From Candidatus Sulfotelmatobacter sp. (GTDB lineage Bacteria; Eisenbacteria; RBG-16-71-46), in NCBI GenBank assembly GCA_035498555.1, contig DATKAB010000095.1, positions 1 to 51,565 on the forward strand: 51,565 nucleotides of DNA, given 5' to 3'. This document shows, in pieces, positions 24,841-34,079 of the stretch. The notes under the pieces were generated by a model. The model had not been told where the DNA came from, searched no databases, and was given only the letters and a program-made list of their open reading frames with translations. Each line of letters starts with the position of its first letter. Position 1 is the first letter of the stretch. The position numbers and the translations under genes were made by a program.

Positions 24841-25973
24841 GAAGCGCCTCGCGACCAGCGCTGCGCCGCGAGCGCGGCTTCGGTCTGGTTGAGCACGCTG
24901 ATTCGATGCAGCAAACCAGCCGCGGCCATGTTGGCGAGCAGCGCGGAGCCGCCGTACGACACGAACGGCAGCGGCAGCCCGGTGGTCGGGAAGATGCCGG
25001 TCGCCACCGCCAGATTGACGATCGCGTAGAGCCCGAGTTGCAGCGTGAGCCCGCCGGCCAGCAGCGCCGCGAACGGATCGTGGGTGCGCGCCGCGACCCG
25101 CAGCCCGCGCCACACCAGCAGCCCCAGCAGCCCCAGCAGGATGGTGGCGCCGACGAAGCCCAGTTCCTCGGCGAGGATCGAGAAGATGAAGTCGGTGTGC
25201 GCCTCGGGGAGGAACAGATACTTCTGGAGCCCGGCGCCGAGACCGCGGCCGAAGATCCCGCCCGAACCGATCGCGATCAGCGACTGATCGAGCTGCCAGC
25301 CCGCGCCATGCGTGTCGAGCTCACCGCCGAACACGAATTTCGCGAAGGTCGTCACGCGTCCCATCATGTACGGGTGCGTCTTGAGCGCCACCATCACGCC
25401 CAGCGCGCCCACGCCGACCGGAACCGCGAGCGAGCGCAGCGGCGCGCCCGCCAGGAACAGCATCAGGAAGCCGGTGAGGCCGAGCAGCCCGGCGCTGCTC
25501 AGATTCGGCTGCAACAGGATCAGGCCGCTCAGACCCGCGACGATCGCGAGCGGCGGCAGCACGCCGCGCATGAGTCCGAGCTCGGACGGCGGCCGCCGCT
25601 TGAGCCACCAGGCCAGGAAGATCACCGCCGCCAGCCGCCCGAGATCGGTGGGCTGGAGCGTCAGGAAGCCGAGCCGAAGCCAGCGCGTGGCGCCGTTCGA
25701 CATGTGCCCGGCCGCCACCACCACCGCGAGCAGAGAGACCGCGACCGCCAGCAGCGCCGGCGCGGCCTGCTCGAGGCGGCGGAGATCCGCCTTCGCCGCG
25801 ATCCCGAGCACCGCCAGCCCCAGCACGGTGCGAAGCAGCTGGCGGGTGAAGTAGTGGCTCGGGTCCTGGAATCGGGTGAGGCCGAGGATCGCGCTCGAGG
25901 AGTAGACCATGACGAGTCCGACCGCGGTGAGCAGCAGCGGCAGGATGATCAGCCAGCGATCGCCGCGGCTCAC
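24837..25973 (-). CDS. ftsW: Peptidoglycan polymerase FtsW (SEDS family)
   Basis: This is a 378-residue protein with about 10 TM helices that polymerises lipid II at the septum together with FtsI. SEDS features include VMVYSSSAILGL in TM1, LQPTDLGRLAAVIFLAW, and the C-terminal region ILAEELGFVGATILL with PLPFVSYGGSALLANMAAAG. GTG start; GTGA overlap with murD upstream and ATGA overlap with murG downstream. Confidence 0.96.
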   Translation of the reverse strand: MSRGDRWLIILPLLLTAVGLVMVYSSSAILGLTRFQDPSHYFTRQLLRTVLGLAVLGIAAKADLRRLEQAAPALLAVAVSLLAVVVAAGHMSNGATRWLRLGFLTLQPTDLGRLAAVIFLAWWLKRRPPSELGLMRGVLPPLAIVAGLSGLILLQPNLSSAGLLGLTGFLMLFLAGAPLRSLAVPVGVGALGVMVALKTHPYMMGRVTTFAKFVFGGELDTHGAGWQLDQSLIAIGSGGIFGRGLGAGLQKYLFLPEAHTDFIFSILAEELGFVGATILLGLLGLLVWRGLRVAARTHDPFAALLAGGLTLQLGLYAIVNLAVATGIFPTTGLPLPFVSYGGSALLANMAAAGLLHRISVLNQTEAALAAQRWSRGAS

Positions 25974-27349
25974 GCGTGGGCCTCTCTGAGCCGCAATCGC
26001 GCGACTTCGTCCCGGAAGCGCTGGCCGCGATCCTCGTAGTCCTTGAACATGTCGAACGAAGCACAGCCGGGCGAGAGCAGCACCACGCCCTCACCCTCCG
26101 GCGCGCGCCGAGCGGCGGCGAAGGCCTGGTCCACCGCTTCCTCGAGGCTCGCGGCGCGCGACATCGGCAGACCGTTCCAGGCGCCTGCGATCCTGGCCGC
26201 GCCTTCGCCGATCAGCACCACGTGCCGCGTGCGGCGGCCGACCCGAGCGCGTGCCGGCGCGAAATCCTGGCCCTTGTCGCGACCGCCGGCGATCAGAACC
26301 ACGGGGTGCGCGAAGCTCTCGAGCGCCACTTCCATCGAGCCGACGTTGGTGGCCTTCGAGTCGTTGACGAACGACACGCCCTCGATCGTGCCCACGCTCT
26401 CGAGTCGGTGCGCGAGCCCGGCGTAGCGACGAAGCACCGAGCGCAAGGCTTCGGGAGCGATCTCGAGCGGCAGCGTCGCCGCCAGCGCGGCCAGGGCGTT
26501 GGAGAGGTTGTGCGGGCCGGGAAGCCGCAGCTCCGCGGCCGGCATCAGCGGCTCCATTCCCCCGCGCCAGGCCAGCTGAATCTCGCCGAGCGCCGCGAAC
26601 GCGCCCTGCTCGACCGGCGCGGTGCGGGAGAAGAACAGCGGCGTGCCCGCTCCGGTGCGGCGCCGCATCACCTCGGGATCGTCGGAGTTCCACACCCCGT
26701 AGTCGCCTTCTTCCTGGCGCGCGAACAGCCGCTGCTTGGTCGCGCCGTAGCTCGCGAAATCGCCGTGCCGGTCGGCGTGGTCGGGTGTCAGGTTCAGCCA
26801 GACCGCGACGAAGGGCTTGAGCCGATCCACCGATTCCAGCTGGAAGGAGGACACTTCCACCACCAGCAGACCGCTGGCGCTCACCGACTCGGCCACTTCG
26901 CAGATCGCGCGCCCGATGTTGCCGCACACCGCCACCTCGCGCCCGCCCCCGGCGAGCAGGGCGCCGATCAGGTCGGTGGTGGTGCTCTTGCCGTTGGTGC
27001 CGGTGACGCACACCAGCGGCGCGCGCGCGGCCAGGAAACCGAGTTCGAGCTCGGAGAGCACCGGCACGCCCCGAGCGCGCGCCCCTTCGGCGATCGGATG
27101 GGTCAACGGAATGCCCGGGCTCCAAATCACGACGTCGCGGCCTTCGAGCAGACTCGGGTCGTCGCGTCCCAGCTGAAGATCGACGCCGCTGAGCGATTCG
27201 CGCGTGAGTCCTGCCGGCGACTGGCGGTCGCACAGCCGCACGTCGAGCCCGTGCCGGGCGAGGAGGCGGGCGGCGGCGAGTCCGGAGCGCGCGGCGCCTA
27301 CCACCAGCGGGTGGCGCCCGGGAAGCGGATGGAGCGGGTCGATGGTCAC
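25970..27349 (-). CDS. murD: UDP-N-acetylmuramoyl-L-alanine--D-glutamate ligase MurD
   Basis: This is a 459-residue Mur ligase. The N-domain starts LVVGAARSGLAAARLLARHG. The ATP loop is VTGTNGKSTTTDLIGALL, and MurD-type central motifs include VVEVSSFQLESVDRLKP and LNLTPDHADRHGDFASY. The C-domain has FVNDSKATNVGSMEVALESF and IAGGRDKGQDF. GTG start overlapping the mraY stop (GTGA); the 3' end overlaps ftsW. Confidence 0.98.
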   Translation of the reverse strand: MTIDPLHPLPGRHPLVVGAARSGLAAARLLARHGLDVRLCDRQSPAGLTRESLSGVDLQLGRDDPSLLEGRDVVIWSPGIPLTHPIAEGARARGVPVLSELELGFLAARAPLVCVTGTNGKSTTTDLIGALLAGGGREVAVCGNIGRAICEVAESVSASGLLVVEVSSFQLESVDRLKPFVAVWLNLTPDHADRHGDFASYGATKQRLFARQEEGDYGVWNSDDPEVMRRRTGAGTPLFFSRTAPVEQGAFAALGEIQLAWRGGMEPLMPAAELRLPGPHNLSNALAALAATLPLEIAPEALRSVLRRYAGLAHRLESVGTIEGVSFVNDSKATNVGSMEVALESFAHPVVLIAGGRDKGQDFAPARARVGRRTRHVVLIGEGAARIAGAWNGLPMSRAASLEEAVDQAFAAARRAPEGEGVVLLSPGCASFDMFKDYEDRGQRFRDEVARLRLREAHA

Positions 27350-28437
27350 TGGAGTTTGAAGGTCGAGAGCGAGAGCAGGGCGAGCAGCGCGCCGACGATG
27401 TAGAAGCGCAGCACCACCCTCGACTCGGCCCAGCCCGACAGCTCGAAATGATGATGGAGGGGCGACATTCGAAACACCCGCTTGCCGGTGAGCTTGAACG
27501 AGACCACCTGGATCATCACCGACAGCGCTTCGGCCACGAACACCCCGCCCACCAGCAGCAGCCAGAATTCACGCTTGATGAGCACGGCCACGGTTCCGAG
27601 GGCGCCGCCCAGCGAGAGCGACCCGGTGTCTCCCATGAACACGTCGGCCGGATGACAGTTGTACCAGAGGAAGCCCAGCGCCGCACCGAGCACCGCGGCG
27701 CAGAACACGGTCAGCTCGCCGCCGTAGCTCAGATGCGCGATGTTCAGGTACTCGCTGAACTTGGCGTGGCCGGAGAGATAGCACATGCCGGCGAACGTCA
27801 GCGCGGCGATCGCCACCAGCCCCGAGGCCAGTCCGTCCAGGCCGTCGGTGAGGTTCACGGCGTTCGAGGAGCCGGTGATCACCAGGATGACGAACGGGAC
27901 GAACAGCCAGCCGAAATCCACGAACCTCAGCTTCAGGAACGGCACCTGAGTGACGGTCGGCGACAGGCCCGGCTCCGGCCACACCAGCAGCACGATCCCG
28001 ATCGCGAGCCCGAGCGACACCTGTCCGACCAGCTTCCAGCGGCCGAGCAGCCCGTGCTTCATGCCCTTGACCACGCGCAGCCAGTCGTCGAGGAATCCGA
28101 TGCCGCCGAGCCAGACGGTGGCGAGCATCGCGAGCCACACCGGGCGGGAGTGCAGGTTGCCCCACAGCAGCGTCGGCACCACGATCGCCGACACGATCAG
28201 GACTCCGCCCATGGTCGGGGTGCCGGCCTTGGCGAGATGGGCCTGCGGGCCTTCGGCGCGGATCTTCTGCCCGAGCTTGACGCGCCGCAGCCACTCGATC
28301 ATCGGCGGGCCCAGCACGAAGCACAGCAGCAGCGCGGTGACCGCGGCGTAGGCCGAGCGGAAGGTGATGTAACGGAAGACATTCAGGACGCTCAGGCCGT
28401 GGATGGTGTGCAGCGGATAGACGTACTCGTAGAACAC
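27346..28437 (-). CDS. mraY: Phospho-N-acetylmuramoyl-pentapeptide transferase MraY
   Basis: This is a 363-residue membrane enzyme with about 10 TM helices that makes lipid I from UDP-MurNAc-pentapeptide and undecaprenyl phosphate. Diagnostic motifs are KAGTPTMGGVLIV, the Asp pair in GFLDDWLRVVKGMKHGL, NLTDGLDGLASGLV, FMGDTGSLSLGGALG, and the His loop SPLHHHFELSGW. GTG start one base after the murF stop; the 3' end overlaps murD. Confidence 0.98.
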   Translation of the reverse strand: MFYEYVYPLHTIHGLSVLNVFRYITFRSAYAAVTALLLCFVLGPPMIEWLRRVKLGQKIRAEGPQAHLAKAGTPTMGGVLIVSAIVVPTLLWGNLHSRPVWLAMLATVWLGGIGFLDDWLRVVKGMKHGLLGRWKLVGQVSLGLAIGIVLLVWPEPGLSPTVTQVPFLKLRFVDFGWLFVPFVILVITGSSNAVNLTDGLDGLASGLVAIAALTFAGMCYLSGHAKFSEYLNIAHLSYGGELTVFCAAVLGAALGFLWYNCHPADVFMGDTGSLSLGGALGTVAVLIKREFWLLLVGGVFVAEALSVMIQVVSFKLTGKRVFRMSPLHHHFELSGWAESRVVLRFYIVGALLALLSLSTFKLQ

Positions 28438-28438
28438 G

Positions 28439-29836
28439 TCAGCTCGCTCCCAGTCCTTCGAGCAGGGTTTCGAAGCGCGCCCCGCGCGACGCTTTGATCA
28501 GCACCACCACTCCGGGCGCCAGCGCCTCGTGAAGCGCTTCGCGGAGCGCCTCGCGCGATTCGAACCGGCGCGCGTTCTTCGTGCCGCGCGCCCAGTCCTG
28601 GGCGTGCTCGCCGGTGGTCCACAGCTCGACGTTCGGGCCCGCGGCGCGCGCGGTCTCGGCGTGCAACCGAGAGGCCTCGGCACCCAGCTCGAGCATGTCG
28701 CCGAGCGCGGCGATGCGGCGGCTGGCGCCCGGCCAGTCCGACAGCGTCTCGAGCGCGCGCTCGGTCGACTCGGGATTCGCGTTGTAGTAGTCGAGCAGCA
28801 GCGTCGCGCCCCGGGCGTGGCGAATCTCCATGCGCGCCCTGCCGGGCCGGGCGGCGGCCAGGGCCGCCACCGCGCGCGCCGGATCGACGCCGAACTCGCG
28901 CGCGACCGCCAGCGCCCCCAGGGCGTTGGCGACCTGGTGCCGCCCCGGCAGGGGCAGCACGAACTCGGGGAATCCCGCGACGGCGAGCTGCGAGCCGGAC
29001 TCCCCCAGGGCTTCGAACCTGACCGGCCGGAGGTCGGCGCCGCGCGCGAACCCGTACGTCACCTTGCGACAGGCGAACGGCCTCAGCGCCACGAGCAGGC
29101 GCGGCGAATCCGCTCCCGCGAAGGCGACCTGATCGGCCTTGAGATTCGCGGCCAGCGACGCTTTCTCGCGCGCGATCGCTTCGAGCGTGCCGAGGTGCTC
29201 GAGGTGCGCGCTGCCGGCGGTGGTGATCAGCGCGGCGTTGGGAGCCGCGATCGCAGCCAGCCCCGCGATCTCGCCGGCGTGGTTCATGCCCATTTCGATC
29301 ACCGCGGCGCGATGCTCGGCGCGGAGCCTGAGCAGGGTGAGCGGCACGCCCCAGTGATTGTTGAGATTCCCCTCGGTCTTCAGGGTCGGCGCGGCCGCCT
29401 CGAGCACTGCCGCCACCAGATCCTTGGTGGTGGTCTTGCCCGAGCTGCCGGTGACGCCGATCAGGAGACCACTCCAGCGTTCCCGGTGTCGCGTGGCGAG
29501 CCGCTGGAGCGCCAGCGTGACGTCGTCCACGATCACCAGCGGACCGGAAGACTTCTCGCGCCATTCGGCGGCGTGGGCGCGATCGCAGAGCGACGCACCC
29601 GCACCGCGCGCGAAGGCCTGCGCGATGAACTGATGGCCATCCGCGTTCGCGCCCGGCAGCGGCACGAACAGATCGCCGGGCTGAATCGTGCGCGTGTCGA
29701 TCGAGGCTCCCTCCACGCCCGAGCGCAGCCACTCCTCGCGCGCGATGGGATCGGCGGGCGGGCTCGAGGCCCACAGGTCGCCCCCGGACGCCTGCGCCAG
29801 TTGGGGCAGCGTGAACAGGGGCGTCGAGGTGGCCAT
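28439..29836 (-). CDS. murF: UDP-MurNAc-tripeptide--D-alanyl-D-alanine ligase MurF
   Basis: This is a 465-residue Mur ligase that adds the D-Ala-D-Ala dipeptide. The N-domain carries SIDTRTIQPGDLFVPLPG. The ATP loop is GVTGSSGKTTTKDLVAAVL with the MurF-specific TEGNLNNHWGVPLTLL, and the C-domain has LLDYYNANPESTERALE. The start is either the ATG in TGATG or the GTG one codon earlier; both are coupled to the murE stop. No ddl gene, which supplies its substrate, is in the cluster. Confidence 0.97.
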   Translation of the reverse strand: MATSTPLFTLPQLAQASGGDLWASSPPADPIAREEWLRSGVEGASIDTRTIQPGDLFVPLPGANADGHQFIAQAFARGAGASLCDRAHAAEWREKSSGPLVIVDDVTLALQRLATRHRERWSGLLIGVTGSSGKTTTKDLVAAVLEAAAPTLKTEGNLNNHWGVPLTLLRLRAEHRAAVIEMGMNHAGEIAGLAAIAAPNAALITTAGSAHLEHLGTLEAIAREKASLAANLKADQVAFAGADSPRLLVALRPFACRKVTYGFARGADLRPVRFEALGESGSQLAVAGFPEFVLPLPGRHQVANALGALAVAREFGVDPARAVAALAAARPGRARMEIRHARGATLLLDYYNANPESTERALETLSDWPGASRRIAALGDMLELGAEASRLHAETARAAGPNVELWTTGEHAQDWARGTKNARRFESREALREALHEALAPGVVVLIKASRGARFETLLEGLGAS

Positions 29837-31392
29837 CACGCCGGCCGTCTCCGCCGCAACAATTCACGCGCGACCTCGCGATCGTCGAACGGCAGCACCT
29901 GGCTCCCGATGGTCTGCGTGGTCTCGTGCCCCTTGCCGGCGATCAGCACCAGGTCGCCCTCCCGCGCCGAGTCGAGCGCGCGGGCGATCGCCTGCCTTCG
30001 ATCCAGCTCGACCGTGATCGGTCGCGCCGGTCCGGTCGCGCCGCTCAGGATCTCGCGGGCGATCGCCGCCGGATCCTCGCTGCGGGGATTGTCGTTGGTG
30101 ATCCACACCTGATCGGCGGCGCGCGAGGCCACCGCTCCCATCAGCGGCCGCTTGCCCCGATCGCGATCGCCGCCGCAGCCGAACACCAGCAACAGGCGGC
30201 CGCGCGAGTGTTCGCGCGCCGCGTGGAGCGCGCGCTCGAGCGCGTCGGGCGTGTGGGCGTAGTCCACGACCACCAGGAACTGCTGCCCGGCGTCCACTTT
30301 CTCCAGCCGACCCGGCACGGCCGGCATTCTCATCAGCCCCTGCTCGATCGTATCGAGCGGCAGTCCGAACGAAAGGGCGGCCAGATACGCGGCCGCGGCG
30401 TTGAACGCGTTGTGCTGCCCGAGCAGCGGGAGCCGGAAGGTCCGCTCGCCGCCGGCGGCGGAGTTCCCGAGGTCGAATCGCTTCTTCTCGCGCAAGTCTT
30501 TGGGTACCTCGACGTCGAACTGCAAGTGGAGCCCGTCAGGTTGTGACTGGATTCGCTCGATGCTCAAGTCGAATTTCATGGCCGGCGGCGCATCGGACAG
30601 GTCCGTGCCGAAGGTGAGCACGCGAGAGCCCGCGGCCTTCGCGGCCGCGATCACCCTCGCGCCGGCGGGATCGTCGCCGTTGACCACCGCGGTCACGCGC
30701 TTGCCGTTCGGCCCATTGCGACCGTCGAACAGCATCAGCTTGGCGTCGAGGTAGTTCTCCATGGTGCCGTGATAGTCAAGGTGATCCTGCGTGAGGTTGG
30801 TGAACACGCAGGTGTCGGCCTCCAGTCCCCAGGTGCGTCTCAAGGCGAGCGAGTGGCTCGATACCTCCATCGCCACCGCCTTCACCCCGCGTTGGCGCAT
30901 TTCGGAGAGCAGCGACTGCAGCTCGGGCGCCTCGGGCGTGGTGAACGAGATCTCGCGTGACTGGTTGGCGAAGCGCGCACCGGTGGTGCCGATGACTCCG
31001 GCATTCCAGCCGGCGGCGTGAAACATGGATTCGAGCATCCAGGTCGTCGTGGTCTTGCCATTGGTGCCGGTGATCGCGACGATTCGAAGCCCCCGCGACG
31101 GATGGCCGTAGAAGTTCTCGGCCGCCTGCGCGAGCGCCAGGCGCGGCTCGCGCACTTCGACGTGCGCCGCGCCCTCGACCACCACGCCGGGAGCCGAGAC
31201 CACCGCCACCGCTCCGGCGCGGATCGCGTCGTTCACGAATCGGGCGCCGTCGGCCTTCAAGCCGGAGAGCGCGAAGAACGCGTCGCCCTTGCGGACGCGG
31301 CGAGAGTCGTAGGCCAGGCCCGAAATCGCCAGCGAGGAATCGCCACGCCGCCCGACCACCTCGAGCCCCTCGAGCAGATCGTTCAAGTTCAC
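29836..31392 (-). CDS. murE: UDP-MurNAc-L-Ala-D-Glu ligase MurE (meso-DAP type)
   Basis: This is a 518-residue Mur ligase starting from GTG in a GTGA overlap with ftsI; the frame runs much further upstream inside ftsI but is not conserved. The N-domain has YDSRRVRKGDAFFAL. The ATP loop is ITGTNGKTTTTWMLESM, followed by TTGARF, MEVSSHSLALRRT and NLTQDHLDYHG. The C-domain has VVDYAHTPDALERAL, VFGCGGDRDRGKRPLMG and DNPRSEDP. The DNPR motif is known to select meso-diaminopimelate over lysine, so the peptidoglycan is predicted to be DAP-type. Confidence 0.97.
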   Translation of the reverse strand: MNLNDLLEGLEVVGRRGDSSLAISGLAYDSRRVRKGDAFFALSGLKADGARFVNDAIRAGAVAVVSAPGVVVEGAAHVEVREPRLALAQAAENFYGHPSRGLRIVAITGTNGKTTTTWMLESMFHAAGWNAGVIGTTGARFANQSREISFTTPEAPELQSLLSEMRQRGVKAVAMEVSSHSLALRRTWGLEADTCVFTNLTQDHLDYHGTMENYLDAKLMLFDGRNGPNGKRVTAVVNGDDPAGARVIAAAKAAGSRVLTFGTDLSDAPPAMKFDLSIERIQSQPDGLHLQFDVEVPKDLREKKRFDLGNSAAGGERTFRLPLLGQHNAFNAAAAYLAALSFGLPLDTIEQGLMRMPAVPGRLEKVDAGQQFLVVVDYAHTPDALERALHAAREHSRGRLLLVFGCGGDRDRGKRPLMGAVASRAADQVWITNDNPRSEDPAAIAREILSGATGPARPITVELDRRQAIARALDSAREGDLVLIAGKGHETTQTIGSQVLPFDDREVARELLRRRRPA

Positions 31393-33533
31393 GGCCCCGG
31401 AGCCCGGAGCGCGGCGCCGCTGGCCAGCGCGTTGAGCCCATCGCCCTCGGCGTGCGCCACGCCCGGCTCGCACCACAGCCAGGCGGTACGGTCGGCCGGC
31501 AGGGGGGCGCCGGCCGGCGGGCTTTGCCGGACCACCAGCCCGCCGCCCTCGATGTGCGAGCGCATGCCGAGCAGCGCCAGCCGTCGCAACGCCTCGCGCA
31601 CCGCGACGCCGGCGAGTTCCGGCATGAGTCGGGTGGCGGAATCCTGGGGCGCCGCGAGCCACACCGCGATCCGCGAACCACGCTCGGTGGCCTGACCGGC
31701 CGCGGGCTCCTGCGCGAGCGCGCGCGGGCCCTCGCCTTCGAAGCGCGCGTGCAGGCCGAACGACGACAGGCGGCGCTCGACCTCGGCAGGAGGGAGCAGC
31801 CGCACGTCCGGCACCGTCACCGGCGCCGGCGCAGGCGGGCGATACGCGATGTCGGCGGTGCTCGGCTCGAACGGCCCGTCGGGCAAGCGCATCAGGTCGA
31901 GCATGGCCTCGCGAAAGACCGGCGCCGCCACCTCGCCGCCGTAGTAGTGCCTGCCGTGCGGTTCGTCGATCACCACGACCCCCACCATCCGCGGCCGGTC
32001 CGCGGGCACGAAGCCCACGAAGGAGGAAAGATACATCCCGCGGCCGTAGGTGCCGACGGTGGCGTCGTACTTCTGAGCCGTGCCGGTCTTGCCGGCAATC
32101 TCCAGCCCCGGAATCCGCGCGGCCTTGGCGGTGCCGCTGTCCACCACGGCGCACAGCATCTCGCGCAGGATCGAGACGGTGTGCTCGCTGAACACGCGCC
32201 GCACCGCGTGCGGCTGGTACTGGCGAGTGACGCGGTTGTTCTGATCGCGCAGCTCGCGCACCAGCATCGGCTCCATCAGCACGCCTCCATTCGCGACCGC
32301 CGCGTAGGCCAGCGCGAGCTGGAGCGGCGTCACCGCCACCTCGTGACCGATCGCGATGGTGGGACACGAGCGGGCCGACCAAGAAGCCGGCGAGCGCAGC
32401 CGGCCCGCCGCCTCGCCGGGGAACTCGATGCCGGTGATCTCGCCGAATCCGAGATCGGTGGCGAACCGATAGAGGCGATCCGGGCCGACCAGCAACCCGA
32501 GCCGACCCATGACGATGTTGCTCGACCAGCGCACCGCGTCGCGGAAGCTGAAGCTCGGCGCCCGGTGTACGTCGTGGAAGAGCGCCCCGGGCGCCAGCAG
32601 CGCGGTGCCCGAAGCCGAGGCCTCGAACACCTGATCGGGCTGAGCGAGACCCTCTTCGAGGGCCGCCCCCGCCACGACGAGCTTGAAGGTCGAGCCCGGC
32701 TCGTACTGATCGGTCACCGGCCAGTTGCGCTCGCGACCGGGCGGCAGATGCGGCACGCTCACCGCCGCCAGGATCTCGCCGGTGTTGGGATCGAGGAACA
32801 GAGCGAAGCCGCGTTCCGCGCGCAGCGTGTCCACCGCGCGGGCCAGATGAGACTCGACGATCGACTGAAGATCCGCGTCGAGGCTCAACACCACCTGCTG
32901 CCCGTCCTCGGCTTCTCGGCGCGAGCCGCGCGGGAGCGCGTGCGCCTGGCCTCGGCCGTCACGAAACAGCGTGGTCCATCCGGCCCGGCCGCGCAGCGTC
33001 TGATCGAGCTGCAACTCGAGCCCGTCGACGCCAATGTCGTCGGTGTCGGTTCGCCCGAGGATCTCACGCGCGGCGCTGCCGAGCAGATACTCGCGCCGCG
33101 TTTCGAGCGACAGATAGATTCCGGGGAACCCGCCATCGGCGATCTTCTGGCCGACACCCGGCTCGACCTGGCGCGCGACCACCAGATACGGTCTTCCCGA
33201 CAGGAACTCCGACTCGAGTTTGCGTTGCTGGAGACCGAGCGCGATGGCGAGCGCACGGGCGGTGCCGCGCGGATCCTTCATCTCGCGTGGCGCGGCCGCG
33301 ACCGTGTAGGTCTCGAGATCGTGGGCGAGCGCGCGCCCGTGGCGGTCGAGCAGATCGCCGCGCTGCGGCCGCACCAGCACCCGTTGTTCATGGTTGCGCT
33401 CGGCCCGCGCCACGTAGTCGGCGTGCTGCACGATCTGCAACCAGGCCACTCGCAGCCACAATCCCACCAGGCCGAGAAGAAGACCGGCCGCAGCCACCAG
33501 CACCCGACTCTTGCGCATGTCCGTGTGGGCCAA
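31389..33533 (-). CDS. ftsI: Septal transpeptidase FtsI / PBP with two PASTA domains
   Basis: This is a 714-residue class B penicillin-binding protein. An N-terminal TM anchor (LVAAAGLLLGLVGLWLRV) is followed by a dimerisation domain and the transpeptidase domain with S281-TFK, S337-S-N339 and K482-TGT. Two C-terminal PASTA domains (from about residue 570, starting VTVPDVRLLPPAEVERRL, and from about 640) bring it closer to SpoVD/PBP2x than to the enteric FtsI. I chose the TTG at 33533 because AGGGAGGGAGA lies just before it; a GTG 9 codons upstream and an ATG 5 codons downstream are alternatives. It works with FtsW and FtsQ/L at the septum. Confidence 0.94.
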   Translation of the reverse strand: MAHTDMRKSRVLVAAAGLLLGLVGLWLRVAWLQIVQHADYVARAERNHEQRVLVRPQRGDLLDRHGRALAHDLETYTVAAAPREMKDPRGTARALAIALGLQQRKLESEFLSGRPYLVVARQVEPGVGQKIADGGFPGIYLSLETRREYLLGSAAREILGRTDTDDIGVDGLELQLDQTLRGRAGWTTLFRDGRGQAHALPRGSRREAEDGQQVVLSLDADLQSIVESHLARAVDTLRAERGFALFLDPNTGEILAAVSVPHLPPGRERNWPVTDQYEPGSTFKLVVAGAALEEGLAQPDQVFEASASGTALLAPGALFHDVHRAPSFSFRDAVRWSSNIVMGRLGLLVGPDRLYRFATDLGFGEITGIEFPGEAAGRLRSPASWSARSCPTIAIGHEVAVTPLQLALAYAAVANGGVLMEPMLVRELRDQNNRVTRQYQPHAVRRVFSEHTVSILREMLCAVVDSGTAKAARIPGLEIAGKTGTAQKYDATVGTYGRGMYLSSFVGFVPADRPRMVGVVVIDEPHGRHYYGGEVAAPVFREAMLDLMRLPDGPFEPSTADIAYRPPAPAPVTVPDVRLLPPAEVERRLSSFGLHARFEGEGPRALAQEPAAGQATERGSRIAVWLAAPQDSATRLMPELAGVAVREALRRLALLGMRSHIEGGGLVVRQSPPAGAPLPADRTAWLWCEPGVAHAEGDGLNALASGAALRAPGP

Positions 33534-33644
33534 TTCTCCCTCCCTGGAACGGCGATTCACGCGGATCGCCGGGCCAGCACTCGCGCGGTGCGGTGGTGCG
33601 GCCGGTCACACCGGTCGCCCGATCGTATCAGGCTCGATTCATGG

Positions 33645-34079
33645 TCAGTTCCCGTTGCGGCCGCGCGCCGTGGCTTCCGGCACCAGCGCGCGAGAGAAGC
33701 GATCCACCCAGGCCAGAGCGACGGCGCGGCTCGGGCCGGAGGAGGACTCGTCGGAAGACAGATAGTCCGCGGGCAGCACCACCACCTGACGCGCATCGGC
33801 CGGCGCGAGTCCGAGCTCGCTCGCCATCGGCGACAGCGCGGAACGCGTGGCGCGCCGCTGCAGCTGGGCGCTGACGTAGGCCTCGCGCGCCTCCACCGCC
33901 GACAGCGAATGACGCGTGCGCTCGAGGCGCAGGCTCAGCTCGGTCACGCGCGCGTTCTGCCACACCTCGGCGAGCAGCAAGGCCAGCAATCCGAACGCGG
34001 CCAGCCAGACATCGGCGCGGAAAGAGCGCGACTCGTTCGCGTTCCACACCACACGGGGACGATGGGGCTTCGGGCTCAT
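33645..34079 (-). CDS. ftsL: FtsL-like cell division protein
   Basis: This is a 144-residue bitopic protein: a short basic cytoplasmic lead, a TM helix (VWLAAFGLLALLLAEVW, about 24-40), then a coiled-coil heptad region (VTELSLRLERTRHSLSAVEA) and LSPMASELGLAPADARQVVVLP. That order is characteristic of FtsL, which recruits FtsI/FtsW. Position between rsmH and ftsI is the standard ftsL slot. The C-terminal 45 residues extend beyond the usual FtsL. The start overlaps the rsmH stop (ATGA). Sequence similarity in this family is always weak, so the call rests on topology and position. Confidence 0.82.
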   Translation of the reverse strand: MSPKPHRPRVVWNANESRSFRADVWLAAFGLLALLLAEVWQNARVTELSLRLERTRHSLSAVEAREAYVSAQLQRRATRSALSPMASELGLAPADARQVVVLPADYLSSDESSSGPSRAVALAWVDRFSRALVPEATARGRNGN